Shown here: positions 27,001 to 36,359 of the stretch, in pieces
Layout: the number at the start of each line of letters is the position of its first letter
Position numbering within the stretch: the first letter of the stretch is position 1
NCBI GenBank assembly: GCA_002352425.1
Contig: DEIK01000118.1
Span: 1-64,000 of the forward strand
DNA: 64,000 nt
Reading direction: 5' to 3'
DNA from: Rhodobacteraceae bacterium UBA2776
GTDB taxonomy: Bacteria > Pseudomonadota > Alphaproteobacteria > Rhodobacterales > Rhodobacteraceae
Notes under the pieces: generated by a model
Told to the model about the DNA's origin: nothing
Seen by the model: the letters and a program-made list of their open reading frames with translations, nothing else
The model's database searches: none
Program-made: the position numbers and the translations under genes

Positions 27001-27535
27001 CCGGGTGACGTTGTAATTCGACGTACAGACGATCAGGATAAATCGCGGCCAACCGCGTCATCAGGTCTTGGGCTTTGGGGCGTTGCGCGGTCATCATCAG
27101 CCTGCCGAACGGCCCTTCTGGCCCGCCTGTCAAACAAATCAGCCCTATAGAGTGCTGCGCCAGATCTTCTGCTGTGACCTGCGGCAATTGACCATCAGAG
27201 TTCAGATAAAGGCAGGAGTTCAACTTCATCAGATTCAGATAGCCCTGCTCGTTTTGAGCAAGCAAAACGATCCCCGCCGGTGCGCGTGGTTTTTCGCCAA
27301 CTTGGGCCGGATCATATGCGAAATCCACTTGGCAGCCGACAATCGGCTGCACCCCTGCCCCCAGTGCTGTGACCGAAAATTCAAGGGCGGCAAACATGTT
27401 GTTGGTGTCGGTCAGCGCAACAGCCGGCATTTTGTGCTTTTCGCACAGGCCGGTCAGCTTTTTGACGGGCACAGCGCCCTCTAACAAAGAGTATTGGCTG
27501 TGGACGCGAAGATGGATGAATCGGGGATCAGACAT
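24089..27535 (-). CDS. dnaE: DNA polymerase III alpha subunit
   Basis: The replicative polymerase subunit, 1148 residues. It starts with a PHP domain ([22 protein letters not shown]). The palm carries the catalytic acidic residues in [20 protein letters not shown] and the [16 protein letters not shown] motif. The finger and little-finger regions follow ([44 protein letters not shown]), then the helix-hairpin-helix and OB parts ([42 protein letters not shown]). It lacks the DnaQ-like insert of PolC, as expected. It is followed closely by the lipoprotein gene. Confidence 0.97.
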   Translation of the reverse strand: [1148 protein letters not shown]

Positions 27536-27572
27536 TCGGCGAAACTAACCCGATGTGGGCTTGCTTGGAAAG

Positions 27573-27604
27573 GCCGCTCATCAAGCCTTTCAGCTTTCTT
27601 CGCT
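27573..27604 (-). repeat. 32-bp dispersed element, copy 3 of 3
   Basis: It starts in the gap after the dnaE start codon region and runs into the last codons of the VOC gene, where on the minus strand it encodes the C-terminal SEES and the stop. It matches 28 of 32 bases of copy 2. Confidence 0.7.
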
Positions 27605-27976
27605 ATGCCCTCGCTCTTTTGGTTCTAGTAGCTCGATCCGATTGCCAAACGGGTCTTCAATGTAACCGCGGGTAAACCCAGGCAAGTTTGGGTCACGCGT
27701 CACGGGAACGCCTGCCACCTCCAAGCGATCCAACATCGCCACAACACCGCACACCTCAAACGCTGGGTGGGCCTTTTTTGCGGGCCGAAACTGCGCCTCC
27801 ACACCCAGATGCACCTGCAACTGTCCGCGTTCGAACCATACCCCTCCGCGGGCGGCCAGAATCGGGGGCTTGGGGACCTCGGCGAGCCCAAGCAACCCTT
27901 GGTAAAAGGCAATGGCTGTCGCCTCTTGCCCCTTGGGTATCGCGAGTTGGACATGGTGCAATGCACGGATGCTCAT
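27590..27976 (-). CDS. Glyoxalase/VOC superfamily protein
   Basis: A 128-residue protein of the vicinal-oxygen-chelate fold. The N-terminus RALHHVQLAIPKGQEATAIAFYQGLLGLAEVPKP holds the first metal-ligand His of the family, and FTRGYIEDPFGNRIELLEP holds the conserved DPxGN-IEL end with the Glu ligand. Members include glyoxalases, dioxygenases and antibiotic-binding proteins; this one is short and its substrate cannot be assigned. The start has AAGGAGC at a good distance. It is divergent from the xanthine dehydrogenase operon, and an inverted repeat lies between them. Its last codons belong to the dispersed 32-bp repeat. Confidence 0.85.
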   Translation of the reverse strand: MSIRALHHVQLAIPKGQEATAIAFYQGLLGLAEVPKPPILAARGGVWFERGQLQVHLGVEAQFRPAKKAHPAFEVCGVVAMLDRLEVAGVPVTRDPNLPGFTRGYIEDPFGNRIELLEPKERGHSEES

Positions 27977-28007
27977 GATAAATTGCTCCTTGTCAATGAG
28001 TTACAGT

Positions 28008-28033
28008 GTATGGTATACTTTTGCATACTATAC
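28008..28033. promoter_or_regulatory. Long inverted repeat between the VOC gene and xdhA
   Basis: GTATGGTATAC (28008-28018), TTTT, GCATACTATAC (28023-28033): nine of eleven arm positions are complementary. It is centred about 45 bases before the VOC start and about 160 before xdhA. This is a likely operator for a dimeric repressor; GTATAC-type half-sites are common in the GntR group. Confidence 0.5.
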
Positions 28034-28180
28034 ATTATGTGACTCTGAAATAAATACGTTGCTTTGGGGGCGGGCATCGGCTTTGCTGAGTGTCGGTCAA
28101 ACTGTCGCACCCTCGCTTTACGTCGCATCGGGCGGGCTTGTGATATGATCAGTGGAAAAGAACGCGGCACGGAAATAATA

Positions 28181-29557
28181 ATGTCTGACATCGTATTTCT
28201 CTTAAACGGAGAAGCTATGCGCGTCACAGGCCAGCCCTTAACCCGCACATTGCTGGATTGGCTGCGCGAGACTAAACATCTTACTGGCACAAAAGAAGGC
28301 TGCAACGAGGGCGATTGCGGCGCCTGCACGGTGATGGTTACCGATGCGGACGGTTCGCGTTCTCTAAATGCATGTATCCTGTTGTTGCCGCAATTGCATG
28401 GCAAAGCCGTGCGCACAGTTGAGGGCATCAGCGCACCCGATCGCACGCCGCATCCTGTGCAAGAGGCGATGGTCAAGCATCACGGTTCGCAATGTGGCTT
28501 TTGCACACCGGGGATCGTGGTCTCGCTGGCGGTCGCGCACACGAACGGGGCCGAGAATTTTGATGAGCAATTGGCGGGGAACCTGTGTCGCTGCACAGGC
28601 TATGCACCGATCATTCGCGCCGCCGAAGCGGCCAAAGATGCGCCTGTACCGGCGTGGATGGTTGAGGATTTGACGGCGTTGGACGGGCTGGCAAAAACGC
28701 CCGAACCCTACATGCCAGCCACGTCGGATGGCTTGGCCAAATGGTATGCGGCCAACCCAGATGCCACGCTGATTGGTGGAGCGACGGATGTTGGACTGTG
28801 GGTGACAAAACGCCTGCAGGATTTGCCAAAACTGGCGTTTCTGAACGGTATTGAAGATTTGAAACAGGTTGACGTCAGCGATAGCCATATCCGCATTGGG
28901 GCGGGTGTTAGCATTACCGATCTGGAAACCTTGATGACGGCGCATCATCCATCCTTCGCCGCAATGCTGCGGCGCTATTCTTCGGTACAGATCCGCAATG
29001 CGGCGACCATTGGCGGCAACATTGCCAATGGCTCGCCTATTGGCGATGGCCCGCCTGCACTGATCGCGCTGGGGGCAGTCTTACATCTACGCCGTGGAGA
29101 CGAGCGCCGTGAAATACCGCTTGAGGATTTCTTTGTTGAATATGGCAAACAGGACCGGCGCAAAGGCGAATTTGTTGAGGCGATCAGCATCGCACGCCAA
29201 ACGGATGATCTGAAGTGCTACAAGCTGTCCAAACGATTTGATCAAGATATTTCCGCTGTTTGTGGCTGTTTTTACATCAGCGTTGAAGCTGGTAAAATCA
29301 CCAAGGTACGGATTGCCTTTGGCGGCATGGCGGGTACGCCGCATCGTGCAAACCATGTGGAAAAGGCGCTGGTCGGCCAGCCGTGGAGCGAGACGACAAT
29401 CACCACAGCACGTGCCGCGTTTGCCAAAGACTACACGCCAATGTCAGACATGCGCGCTTCAGCCGCTTACCGGCTGGAGGCCGCACAAAACATGTTGACG
29501 CGCTATTATCACGAGAGCCAAGGCACAGCGACGAACGTGCTGGAGGTGAGCGCATGA
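28181..29557 (+). CDS. xdhA: Xanthine dehydrogenase small subunit (2Fe-2S and FAD)
   Basis: The electron-transfer half of xanthine dehydrogenase, which oxidises hypoxanthine and xanthine to urate with NAD+. The 458 residues carry a plant-type [2Fe-2S] domain ([15 protein letters not shown]41, C46, C49) and a second cluster domain ([15 protein letters not shown] and [15 protein letters not shown]). An FAD domain follows with [16 protein letters not shown] and [21 protein letters not shown]. The start at 28181 ([11 protein letters not shown]) follows CGGAAATAATA; the open frame upstream to 28064 does not resemble the family. The stop overlaps xdhB (ATGA). Confidence 0.95.
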   Translation: MSDIVFLLNGEAMRVTGQPLTRTLLDWLRETKHLTGTKEGCNEGDCGACTVMVTDADGSRSLNACILLLPQLHGKAVRTVEGISAPDRTPHPVQEAMVKHHGSQCGFCTPGIVVSLAVAHTNGAENFDEQLAGNLCRCTGYAPIIRAAEAAKDAPVPAWMVEDLTALDGLAKTPEPYMPATSDGLAKWYAANPDATLIGGATDVGLWVTKRLQDLPKLAFLNGIEDLKQVDVSDSHIRIGAGVSITDLETLMTAHHPSFAAMLRRYSSVQIRNAATIGGNIANGSPIGDGPPALIALGAVLHLRRGDERREIPLEDFFVEYGKQDRRKGEFVEAISIARQTDDLKCYKLSKRFDQDISAVCGCFYISVEAGKITKVRIAFGGMAGTPHRANHVEKALVGQPWSETTITTARAAFAKDYTPMSDMRASAAYRLEAAQNMLTRYYHESQGTATNVLEVSA

Positions 29558-31866
29558 GCGTTGGCAAATCCCACCCGCACGACGCCGCCCCGCTGCATGT
29601 AAACGGGCAAGCACGGTATATCGACGACATCCCTACACCGGCCAATTGTCTGCATCTGGCATTTGGCCTGTCTCGCATTGCGCATGGCGATATTACCTCG
29701 ATCAATCTGGACGCGGTACGTGCCGCCGAAGGTGTGGTATCGGTCCTAACAGCAGGCGATCTGGAACATGATTGCGATGTGTCCCCTGCAGCTCATGATG
29801 AGCCGCTGCTGGCCACAGGCACCGTGCATTACGTCGGCCAAGCCATATTCCTAGTGGTGGCAACCAGCCATCTTGCGGCGCGTAAAGCTGCACGGTTGGG
29901 CAAGATTGACTATGCCGAAAAACCCGCCCTGTTGACAGTCGACGCCGCGCTGGCAGCTAACAGCCGGTTTGAAGGCGGGCCTGTGGTTTGGGCCAAAGGT
30001 GACGCGGCGGGGGCGTTGAACGCGGCCCAAAACACCCTTTCGGGCGCTCTGGAAATGGGCGGGCAGGAACACTTTTATCTGGAAGGGCAAGCCGCGTTGG
30101 TCGTCCCCCAGGAAGGTGGCGATATGCTGGTGCATTCCAGCACTCAACACCCAACCGAGATTCAACATAAAGTGTCGCATGCCTTGGGCCTGCCGATGCA
30201 TGCTGTACGGGCAGAAACCCGCCGCATGGGTGGTGGGTTTGGTGGCAAGGAAAGCCAAGGCAACGCGCTGGCCGTGGCCTGTGCCGTGGTTGCGGCCCAA
30301 ATGGGCTGCCCCTGCAAAATGCGCTATGACCGTGACGATGATATGGTGATCACCGGCAAACGGCATGATTTCCGGATAGAATACACTGTCGGCTACGATG
30401 ACAGCGGGAAAATCAACGGCATCAATTTCACCCAATACGCCCGCTGCGGTTGGTCACAGGATTTAAGCCTGCCAGTGGCCGATCGCGCCATGTTGCACGC
30501 CGACAACGCCTATCATCTGCCCGACATTCAAATTACCAGCCATCGTTTGCGCACCAACACCCAATCTGCCACCGCCTATCGTGGCTTTGGTGGGCCGCAA
30601 GGTATGTTGGGCATTGAACGGGTATTGGACCACATCGCGGGCGCGCTGGGCCTCGATCCGCTGATGGTGCGCCAAAAGAACTTTTACAACTCTGTTAAAA
30701 GTATTTCCGGCAAAAACAAACAGGCCGAAGTTCAAAGCACCCCCTTTGGGCAGGATGTTGAGGATTTCATTTTGCATGAGTTGGTTGACGAGCTGGTTGA
30801 GCGTTCTGACTACCAAGCTCGAGTTGCGTCGATTGCAGCGTGGAATGCAGTCAATCCGATTTTGAAAAAGGGCATCGCGCTGACGCCTGTGAAATTCGGC
30901 ATCAGCTTTACCCTGACACATTTGAACCAAGCCGGGGCTTTGGTGCATATTTATCAGGATGGCTCGATCCATGTGAACCACGGTGGCACCGAAATGGGAC
31001 AAGGGTTGTTCCAAAAGGTGGCGCAGGTGGCGGCGACCGAATTCGGGGTGCCGCTTGAAATGATCAAGATCACCGCCACTGACACAGCCAAAGTGCCCAA
31101 TACCTCGGCCACCGCGGCCTCTTCGGGCACTGATTTGAACGGCATGGCCGTGAAGATCGCTTGCGAAACTCTATGCGCGCGGATCGCCGCGTTTTTGGCG
31201 GGCCAGCATGGTAAGAAACCTGCCGACGTTCGCTTTGCGGACGGCATGGTGATGGTGGGGCGCAAATCGTTCAGTTTTGCCAAGGCAGCAGAGTTGGCCT
31301 ACCAGAATCGGATAAGCCTATCGGCCACCGGATTTTACAAGACACCGAAAATTCAGTGGGACCGGATCAAAGGACGCGGTCGGCCGTTTTTGTATTTCTC
31401 TTATGGGGCCTCAGTGACTGAAGTGGTGATCGACACGCTGACCGGCGAGAACCGCATCCTGCGTACCGATATTTTGCACGACGCTGGCGCGTCATTGAAT
31501 CCCGATCTGGATATCGGACAGGTCGAGGGCGCCTATGTACAAGGGGCCGGATGGCTGACGATGGAAGAGTTGGTTTGGGACGACAAGGGCAATCTACGCA
31601 CCCATGCGCCTTCGACTTACAAGATCCCTGCCTGCTCGGACCGGCCCGATGTGTTCAATGTCGCCCTGTGGGATGGCGTAAACGCCGAGGATACGATCTA
31701 CCGTTCCAAAGCCGTCGGCGAGCCACCGTTTATGCACGGTATTTCGGCGCTTATGGCGCTGTCAAATGCGGTGGCGGCCTGTGGTGACAGGTACCCGTCG
31801 CTTGACGCCCCTGCCACGCCCGAACGCATATTGATGGCGGTGAAACGTCAGCAGGCAGAGGTATGA
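29554..31866 (+). CDS. xdhB: Xanthine dehydrogenase large subunit (molybdopterin-binding)
   Basis: The catalytic half with the molybdenum cofactor, 770 residues. Motifs in order are [13 protein letters not shown] at the start, [17 protein letters not shown] (the Gln/Gly-rich cofactor loop), [24 protein letters not shown] sequence with the substrate-binding Arg, [19 protein letters not shown], and [19 protein letters not shown] with the catalytic Glu. It overlaps xdhA by four bases and xdhC by four bases. The start at 29554 is fixed by the xdhA overlap. The enzyme is cytosolic. Confidence 0.96.
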   Translation: MSVGKSHPHDAAPLHVNGQARYIDDIPTPANCLHLAFGLSRIAHGDITSINLDAVRAAEGVVSVLTAGDLEHDCDVSPAAHDEPLLATGTVHYVGQAIFLVVATSHLAARKAARLGKIDYAEKPALLTVDAALAANSRFEGGPVVWAKGDAAGALNAAQNTLSGALEMGGQEHFYLEGQAALVVPQEGGDMLVHSSTQHPTEIQHKVSHALGLPMHAVRAETRRMGGGFGGKESQGNALAVACAVVAAQMGCPCKMRYDRDDDMVITGKRHDFRIEYTVGYDDSGKINGINFTQYARCGWSQDLSLPVADRAMLHADNAYHLPDIQITSHRLRTNTQSATAYRGFGGPQGMLGIERVLDHIAGALGLDPLMVRQKNFYNSVKSISGKNKQAEVQSTPFGQDVEDFILHELVDELVERSDYQARVASIAAWNAVNPILKKGIALTPVKFGISFTLTHLNQAGALVHIYQDGSIHVNHGGTEMGQGLFQKVAQVAATEFGVPLEMIKITATDTAKVPNTSATAASSGTDLNGMAVKIACETLCARIAAFLAGQHGKKPADVRFADGMVMVGRKSFSFAKAAELAYQNRISLSATGFYKTPKIQWDRIKGRGRPFLYFSYGASVTEVVIDTLTGENRILRTDILHDAGASLNPDLDIGQVEGAYVQGAGWLTMEELVWDDKGNLRTHAPSTYKIPACSDRPDVFNVALWDGVNAEDTIYRSKAVGEPPFMHGISALMALSNAVAACGDRYPSLDAPATPERILMAVKRQQAEV

Positions 31867-32822
31867 GTTTTGATCGCACCCAATTGGCCAGATGCGTGTC
31901 CGCGCAGGGTAGGGTTGTGCGTGTATTGGTGGGCAGTACCCAGGGCTCGGCCCCGCGTGATGCGGGGGCCAGCATGCTGATCTGGCAGGACGGTCAATCA
32001 GGCACCATTGGCGGCGGCGCGTTAGAGCATCAGGCAACGTTGCAAGCCCGCGCGATGCTGTCAGGACCAACGCGCGCCCTGCAGGTAACGCAGCCGTTGG
32101 GTCCGAACCTTGGCCAGTGCTGTGGCGGCAATGTTACGCTGGTTCTGGAGCGTTTCGAGGCCGAAAGTCTACCCTCTGAAGCCAACCATGTTTTTGCACG
32201 CGCCGTTGATGCACAGGCAGGCGCTGACATCCCGGCGCTGTTGCAGCGCCGTATTGATGCGGCCAAAGGCACTGCGATTGAGCCAATCCTAACGGCTGGC
32301 TGGCTGGCGGAATCAATCCAACAAATGCCAACCCCTGTCTGGATTTACGGGGCGGGCCATGTTGGCCGTGCTTTGGCTCGCACCCTCGCGCCATTAACGG
32401 ACTATGACCTCACCTTGATTGACACCAAAGCCGAACGGTTGCCGCAGCAATTGCCGCAAAATGTCACCACGCTAACGGCCAGCAATATGGCTGATGTGGT
32501 CAAACATGCCCGCGATGATGCGCATCACTACATTATGACGATGGATCATGCTTTTGATCTGGAAATTTGCCATCAACTGCTGAATCGTGCCTTCGGGTTT
32601 GCCGGATTGATCGGCTCCAAAACCAAATGGACGCGTTTTCAAAGCCGGTTGAAAAATCTTGGTCATGCAAGCGCTGAAATCTCGCGCATAACTTGTCCAA
32701 TTGGCGATCCGTCTCTTGGTAAAGAACCACAAGTGATTGCAGTTGGCATTGCCCACGCGCTAGTGTTGGGTCGTGTTCAAAATCAGGCCTCAACGGACAT
32801 TATTGAAGGGCGCGGAGTATGA
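31863..32822 (+). CDS. xdhC: Xanthine dehydrogenase accessory protein XdhC
   Basis: A 319-residue XdhC/CoxI-family protein that binds the molybdenum cofactor and helps insert its sulfurated form into XdhB. Features are VLVGSTQGSAPRDAGASMLIW near the start, GTIGGGALEHQATLQAR, and the GPNLGQCCGGNVTLVLE segment. A Rossmann-type part follows with PVWIYGAGHVGRALARTLAPL. It overlaps xdhB upstream and the ABC-transporter ATPase gene downstream by four bases each, which ties the transporter to xanthine dehydrogenase expression. Confidence 0.95.
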   Translation: MSFDRTQLARCVSAQGRVVRVLVGSTQGSAPRDAGASMLIWQDGQSGTIGGGALEHQATLQARAMLSGPTRALQVTQPLGPNLGQCCGGNVTLVLERFEAESLPSEANHVFARAVDAQAGADIPALLQRRIDAAKGTAIEPILTAGWLAESIQQMPTPVWIYGAGHVGRALARTLAPLTDYDLTLIDTKAERLPQQLPQNVTTLTASNMADVVKHARDDAHHYIMTMDHAFDLEICHQLLNRAFGFAGLIGSKTKWTRFQSRLKNLGHASAEISRITCPIGDPSLGKEPQVIAVGIAHALVLGRVQNQASTDIIEGRGV

Positions 32823-34336
32823 CGGAAAAATTACTGACCATCGACGGGTTGACCAAGGCCTACCCCGGGGTTGTTGCCAATGACAAAGTGTCGTTCGGGA
32901 TAGACGCGGGCGAAGTCCACGCGCTGTTGGGCGAAAACGGCGCTGGAAAATCCACGTTGGTGAAAATGATCTACGGTTTGGTACGCCCGGACGCCGGCAA
33001 CATGACCTTGATGGGCAATGCATTCTCGCCACCCGAACCTCGCGTGGCACGGGCCGCTGGGGTGGCGATGGTATTTCAGCATTTCTCGTTGTTCGAAGCG
33101 CTGACCGTGGCAGAAAACATCACACTTGGTATGGAAAACCCGCCCAAACACCGCGAGTTGTCGGCCCGCATCACCAAGGTTAGCCATGACTATGGTTTGC
33201 CGCTGGACCCCGAGCGCCTGGTTGGGGAATTGTCGGCAGGCGAGCGCCAACGGGTCGAGATTATTCGCTGCCTGTTGCAAGACCCAAAACTGCTGATCAT
33301 GGATGAACCCACTTCGGTTTTGACGCCGCAAGAGGTCGAAGTATTGTTCCACACCCTGCGTCAATTGTCGTCCGAGGGCACCGCGATTTTATATATCAGC
33401 CACAAGCTGGACGAAATCCGCGACATCTGCGACAGCGCCACGGTTTTGCGCCACGGTGTGGTGGTCGACACCTGTAATCCGCGCGAAAAATCTGCCCGCG
33501 AGCTGGCCGAAATGATGGTCGGCAGCGCGCTGCATGAACCGCTGCGTGATGCGCAAGCTTTTGGCGATGTAGTGTTGGAGTTAAAAGGCCTGTCTGTGCC
33601 ATCGGCCACGCAATTTGGCACCTCGTTAAAGTCGGTAAATATGACCGTGCGCGCCGGTGAAATTCTGGGCATCGGCGGGGTTGCGGGCAACGGACAAGAC
33701 GAACTGCTGGCAGCCATGTCGGGTGAAACACCCAGCGCAGATACGACCGTCACCTTTGACGGAAACGGCATTGGCACACTCGGCCCGAACGAGCGCCGCG
33801 CCTTGGGCATTTTGGCGGCACCCGAAGAACGGTTGGGGCACGCCGCGGCCCCCGACATGAGCCTGACCGAAAACGCCCTACTGACCGCTGCTTTTCGCGA
33901 GAACTTGGTGAAAAACGGATTTGTGGATTGGGCCAGCACTCGCACATTCGCCAAGCGGGTGATCAAAGAATTTGACGTGCGCACGCCTGGGACACGCACC
34001 GCCGCGCGGGCGCTATCTGGCGGCAACTTACAAAAGTTCGTCATCGGCCGCGAGGTGCTGCAAACCCCGCGTGTATTGGTGGTAAACCAGCCAACATGGG
34101 GTGTTGATGCCTCAGCCGCTGCGCAAATCCGTCAATCGTTGATGGACCTTGCCGCAAGCGGGGCCGCGGTGGTTGTGATCTCGCAGGATCTCGATGAACT
34201 GATGGAAGTTTCCGACAATTTCTGCGCCTTAAACGAAGGGCATTTGACCCGCCCCCACCCCGCCAAGGGGCTAACAGTTGAAGAAATCGGCCTGATGTTG
34301 GGCGGAATGGAAGAACAGGAGGCGGCCAATGCTTAG
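32819..34336 (+). CDS. ABC transporter ATP-binding protein of a BMP-type purine/nucleoside importer
   Basis: A 505-residue protein with two fused ATPase domains, as in the ribose and nucleoside importers (RbsA/YufO type). The first has an intact Walker A (LLGENGAGKSTLVKMIYG), the signature GELSAGERQRVEIIR and Walker B LLIMDEPTSVL. The second has a degenerate Walker A (GIGGVAGNGQDELLA) and the signature RALSGGNLQKFVIGRE, as is usual for this group. It overlaps xdhC and the following permease gene. The purine substrate is inferred from its place in the xdh operon and from the family of the binding protein. Confidence 0.92.
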   Translation: MTEKLLTIDGLTKAYPGVVANDKVSFGIDAGEVHALLGENGAGKSTLVKMIYGLVRPDAGNMTLMGNAFSPPEPRVARAAGVAMVFQHFSLFEALTVAENITLGMENPPKHRELSARITKVSHDYGLPLDPERLVGELSAGERQRVEIIRCLLQDPKLLIMDEPTSVLTPQEVEVLFHTLRQLSSEGTAILYISHKLDEIRDICDSATVLRHGVVVDTCNPREKSARELAEMMVGSALHEPLRDAQAFGDVVLELKGLSVPSATQFGTSLKSVNMTVRAGEILGIGGVAGNGQDELLAAMSGETPSADTTVTFDGNGIGTLGPNERRALGILAAPEERLGHAAAPDMSLTENALLTAAFRENLVKNGFVDWASTRTFAKRVIKEFDVRTPGTRTAARALSGGNLQKFVIGREVLQTPRVLVVNQPTWGVDASAAAQIRQSLMDLAASGAAVVVISQDLDELMEVSDNFCALNEGHLTRPHPAKGLTVEEIGLMLGGMEEQEAANA

Positions 34337-35414
34337 GCTAGAAAAACGCCCCGTGCCGTCAAAAGCATGGACCATTGCAACGCCTCTTTTGGCCGTGTTG
34401 GCCACTATGGTTGCGGGCGGAATTTTGTTCGCAATATTGGGCAAAGACCCGGTTGAGGCGATCCGAACTATATTCTGGGACCCGTTGTTTAGCGAGCAAT
34501 TCGCCGCCTATTCGCGCCCGCAATTGCTGGTCAAAGCAGGACCGCTGATTTTGATCGCGATTGGTCTGTCGTTCGGGTTTCGCGCGGGCATTTGGAACAT
34601 CGGGGCCGAAGGGCAATATATAATGGGTGCCATCGCGGGCGGCGCCGTTGGATTGGCGTTTTACCCCACCGCTGGCTGGTACATCTTTCCACTGATGGTG
34701 GTCGCGGGCGCGGCGGGCGGTTGGGCCTGGGCCATGATCCCTGCCATCCTGCGCACCCGCTTCAACACCAACGAAATCCTCGTGTCATTGTTGCTGGTTT
34801 ATGTGGCAGAACATATCTTGTCCGCCATGTCGTTTGGACTGCTGCGCAACCCCGAGGGACACGGCTTTCCCGGGTCACGGAACTTCAAAGAATATGACTC
34901 CGTCAGCAACACCGAATTGATCGCTAACAGTGGTATGCATTGGGGGGTTGTCGCCGCCTTTATCGCGGTGATTTTTGCCTATGTCATCATGACCCGGCAT
35001 ATCCTTGGCTATCAGATCACGCTGGCAGGTCAATCGCCACGGGCTGCCAAATTTGGCGGGGTGAACCCCAACCGTTTGATCGTACTTTGCCTTGGCGCAT
35101 CCGGCGTGCTTGCTGGTCTTGCGGGTGTGTTTGAAGTCACGGGGCCAGCAGGTCAGCTGACCACCGACTTCAATCAGGGCTACGGGTTTACCGCGATCAT
35201 CGTGGCCTTTTTGGGCCGCTTGCATCCGGTTGGCATTTTGTTGGCAGGGCTATTAATGGCGCTGACCTACATTGGTGGCGACCTTGCACAGTTGATGATG
35301 GGCCTGCCCAAACCGGCCATTCAAGCGTTTCAAGGCATGTTGCTGTTCTTCTTGTTGGCGCTGGATGTGCTGACCAATTTCCGCATTCGTTTTAAGAAAT
35401 CGGAGGCCGCGTAA
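34329..35414 (+). CDS. ABC transporter permease (BMP-type importer), first
   Basis: A 361-residue inner-membrane permease of the branched-chain amino-acid/ribose-nucleoside class (BPD_transp_2 type). Hydrophobic segments cover most of the sequence. The family loop LSFGFRAGIWNIGAEGQYIMGAIAGG is near residue 80, and GYQITLAGQSPRAAKFGGVNPNR (ATPase-contact region) lies in the second half. Its start overlaps the ATPase gene, and its stop shares a base with the next permease gene. Confidence 0.92.
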   Translation: MLRLEKRPVPSKAWTIATPLLAVLATMVAGGILFAILGKDPVEAIRTIFWDPLFSEQFAAYSRPQLLVKAGPLILIAIGLSFGFRAGIWNIGAEGQYIMGAIAGGAVGLAFYPTAGWYIFPLMVVAGAAGGWAWAMIPAILRTRFNTNEILVSLLLVYVAEHILSAMSFGLLRNPEGHGFPGSRNFKEYDSVSNTELIANSGMHWGVVAAFIAVIFAYVIMTRHILGYQITLAGQSPRAAKFGGVNPNRLIVLCLGASGVLAGLAGVFEVTGPAGQLTTDFNQGYGFTAIIVAFLGRLHPVGILLAGLLMALTYIGGDLAQLMMGLPKPAIQAFQGMLLFFLLALDVLTNFRIRFKKSEAA

Positions 35415-36346
35415 TGGACCTATCTGCAATTAACCCCGTCCTATTGGTCGCGTCCCTGATGATCGCGGCAACCCCCATCCTACTGGCCGCCATTGGCGAG
35501 TTGGTGGTCGAAAGAGCGGGCGTGTTGAATTTGGGCGTCGAGGGCATGATGATCATCGGTGCGATTTGCGGTTTCGCCATAGCTGTGGAAACCGGCAGCC
35601 CGCTAGTGGGCTTTGTTGGGGCCGCGTTTGCGGGGGCGGCTCTGTCACTGCTGTTTGCTTTTCTGACCCAAATCATGTTGGCCAATCAGGTGGCCTCTGG
35701 CCTTGCCTTGACCCTGTTTGGGCTAGGGCTTTCTGCATTGATCGGCCAAGGTTACGCAGGCCAAAAGCCGCCACCGACACCACGGCTGGACTTGCCTGTG
35801 TTGTCCGACATGCCCGTGCTTGGCCAAGTTTTATTCAGCCATGACCCGATGGTTTACTTCGCGATCGCCATGATCGCCGCCACATGGGCCGTACTGAAAT
35901 ACAGCCGCGTCGGGTTGATCCTGCGTGCGGTTGGTGAAAACCACGATGCCGCCCACGCGTTAGGATACAAGGTCGTTCGCATCCGCATTCTGGCCATCAT
36001 GTTTGGCGGTGCTTGTGCAGGGCTTGGCGGGGCATATCTGTCACTGATCCGTGTACCGCAATGGACCGAGGGCATGACCGCAGGTGCAGGTTGGATCGCG
36101 CTGGCCATCGTGGTGTTTGCCAGTTGGAAACCCTGGCGTGTGATGTTAGGGGCTTATCTGTTTGGTGGCGTCACCGTGTTGCAGTTCAACTTGCAAGCTG
36201 CGGGGGTTAGCATACCGGTGCAATATCTTTCGATGGCGCCCTATGTCATCACCATCCTTGTGTTGGTCATCATGTCGTCCAGCAAATCCCGCGCTGCCCT
36301 GAATGCCCCTGCTGCCTTGGGTCGCATTTTCCACGCCACCCATTAG
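35414..36346 (+). CDS. ABC transporter permease (BMP-type importer), second
   Basis: A 310-residue partner permease of the same class (YufQ-like). ERAGVLNLGVEGMMIIGAICGFA at about residues 35-57 is the counterpart of the first permease's signature. GENHDAAHALGYKVVRIRILAIMFGGACAGLGGAY is the ATPase-contact region. About nine hydrophobic segments are visible. It begins at the last base of the first permease gene. A potassium-channel gene follows after 13 bases, before the binding-protein gene. Confidence 0.92.
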   Translation: MDLSAINPVLLVASLMIAATPILLAAIGELVVERAGVLNLGVEGMMIIGAICGFAIAVETGSPLVGFVGAAFAGAALSLLFAFLTQIMLANQVASGLALTLFGLGLSALIGQGYAGQKPPPTPRLDLPVLSDMPVLGQVLFSHDPMVYFAIAMIAATWAVLKYSRVGLILRAVGENHDAAHALGYKVVRIRILAIMFGGACAGLGGAYLSLIRVPQWTEGMTAGAGWIALAIVVFASWKPWRVMLGAYLFGGVTVLQFNLQAAGVSIPVQYLSMAPYVITILVLVIMSSSKSRAALNAPAALGRIFHATH

Positions 36347-36359
36347 GGAGCTGACATCC

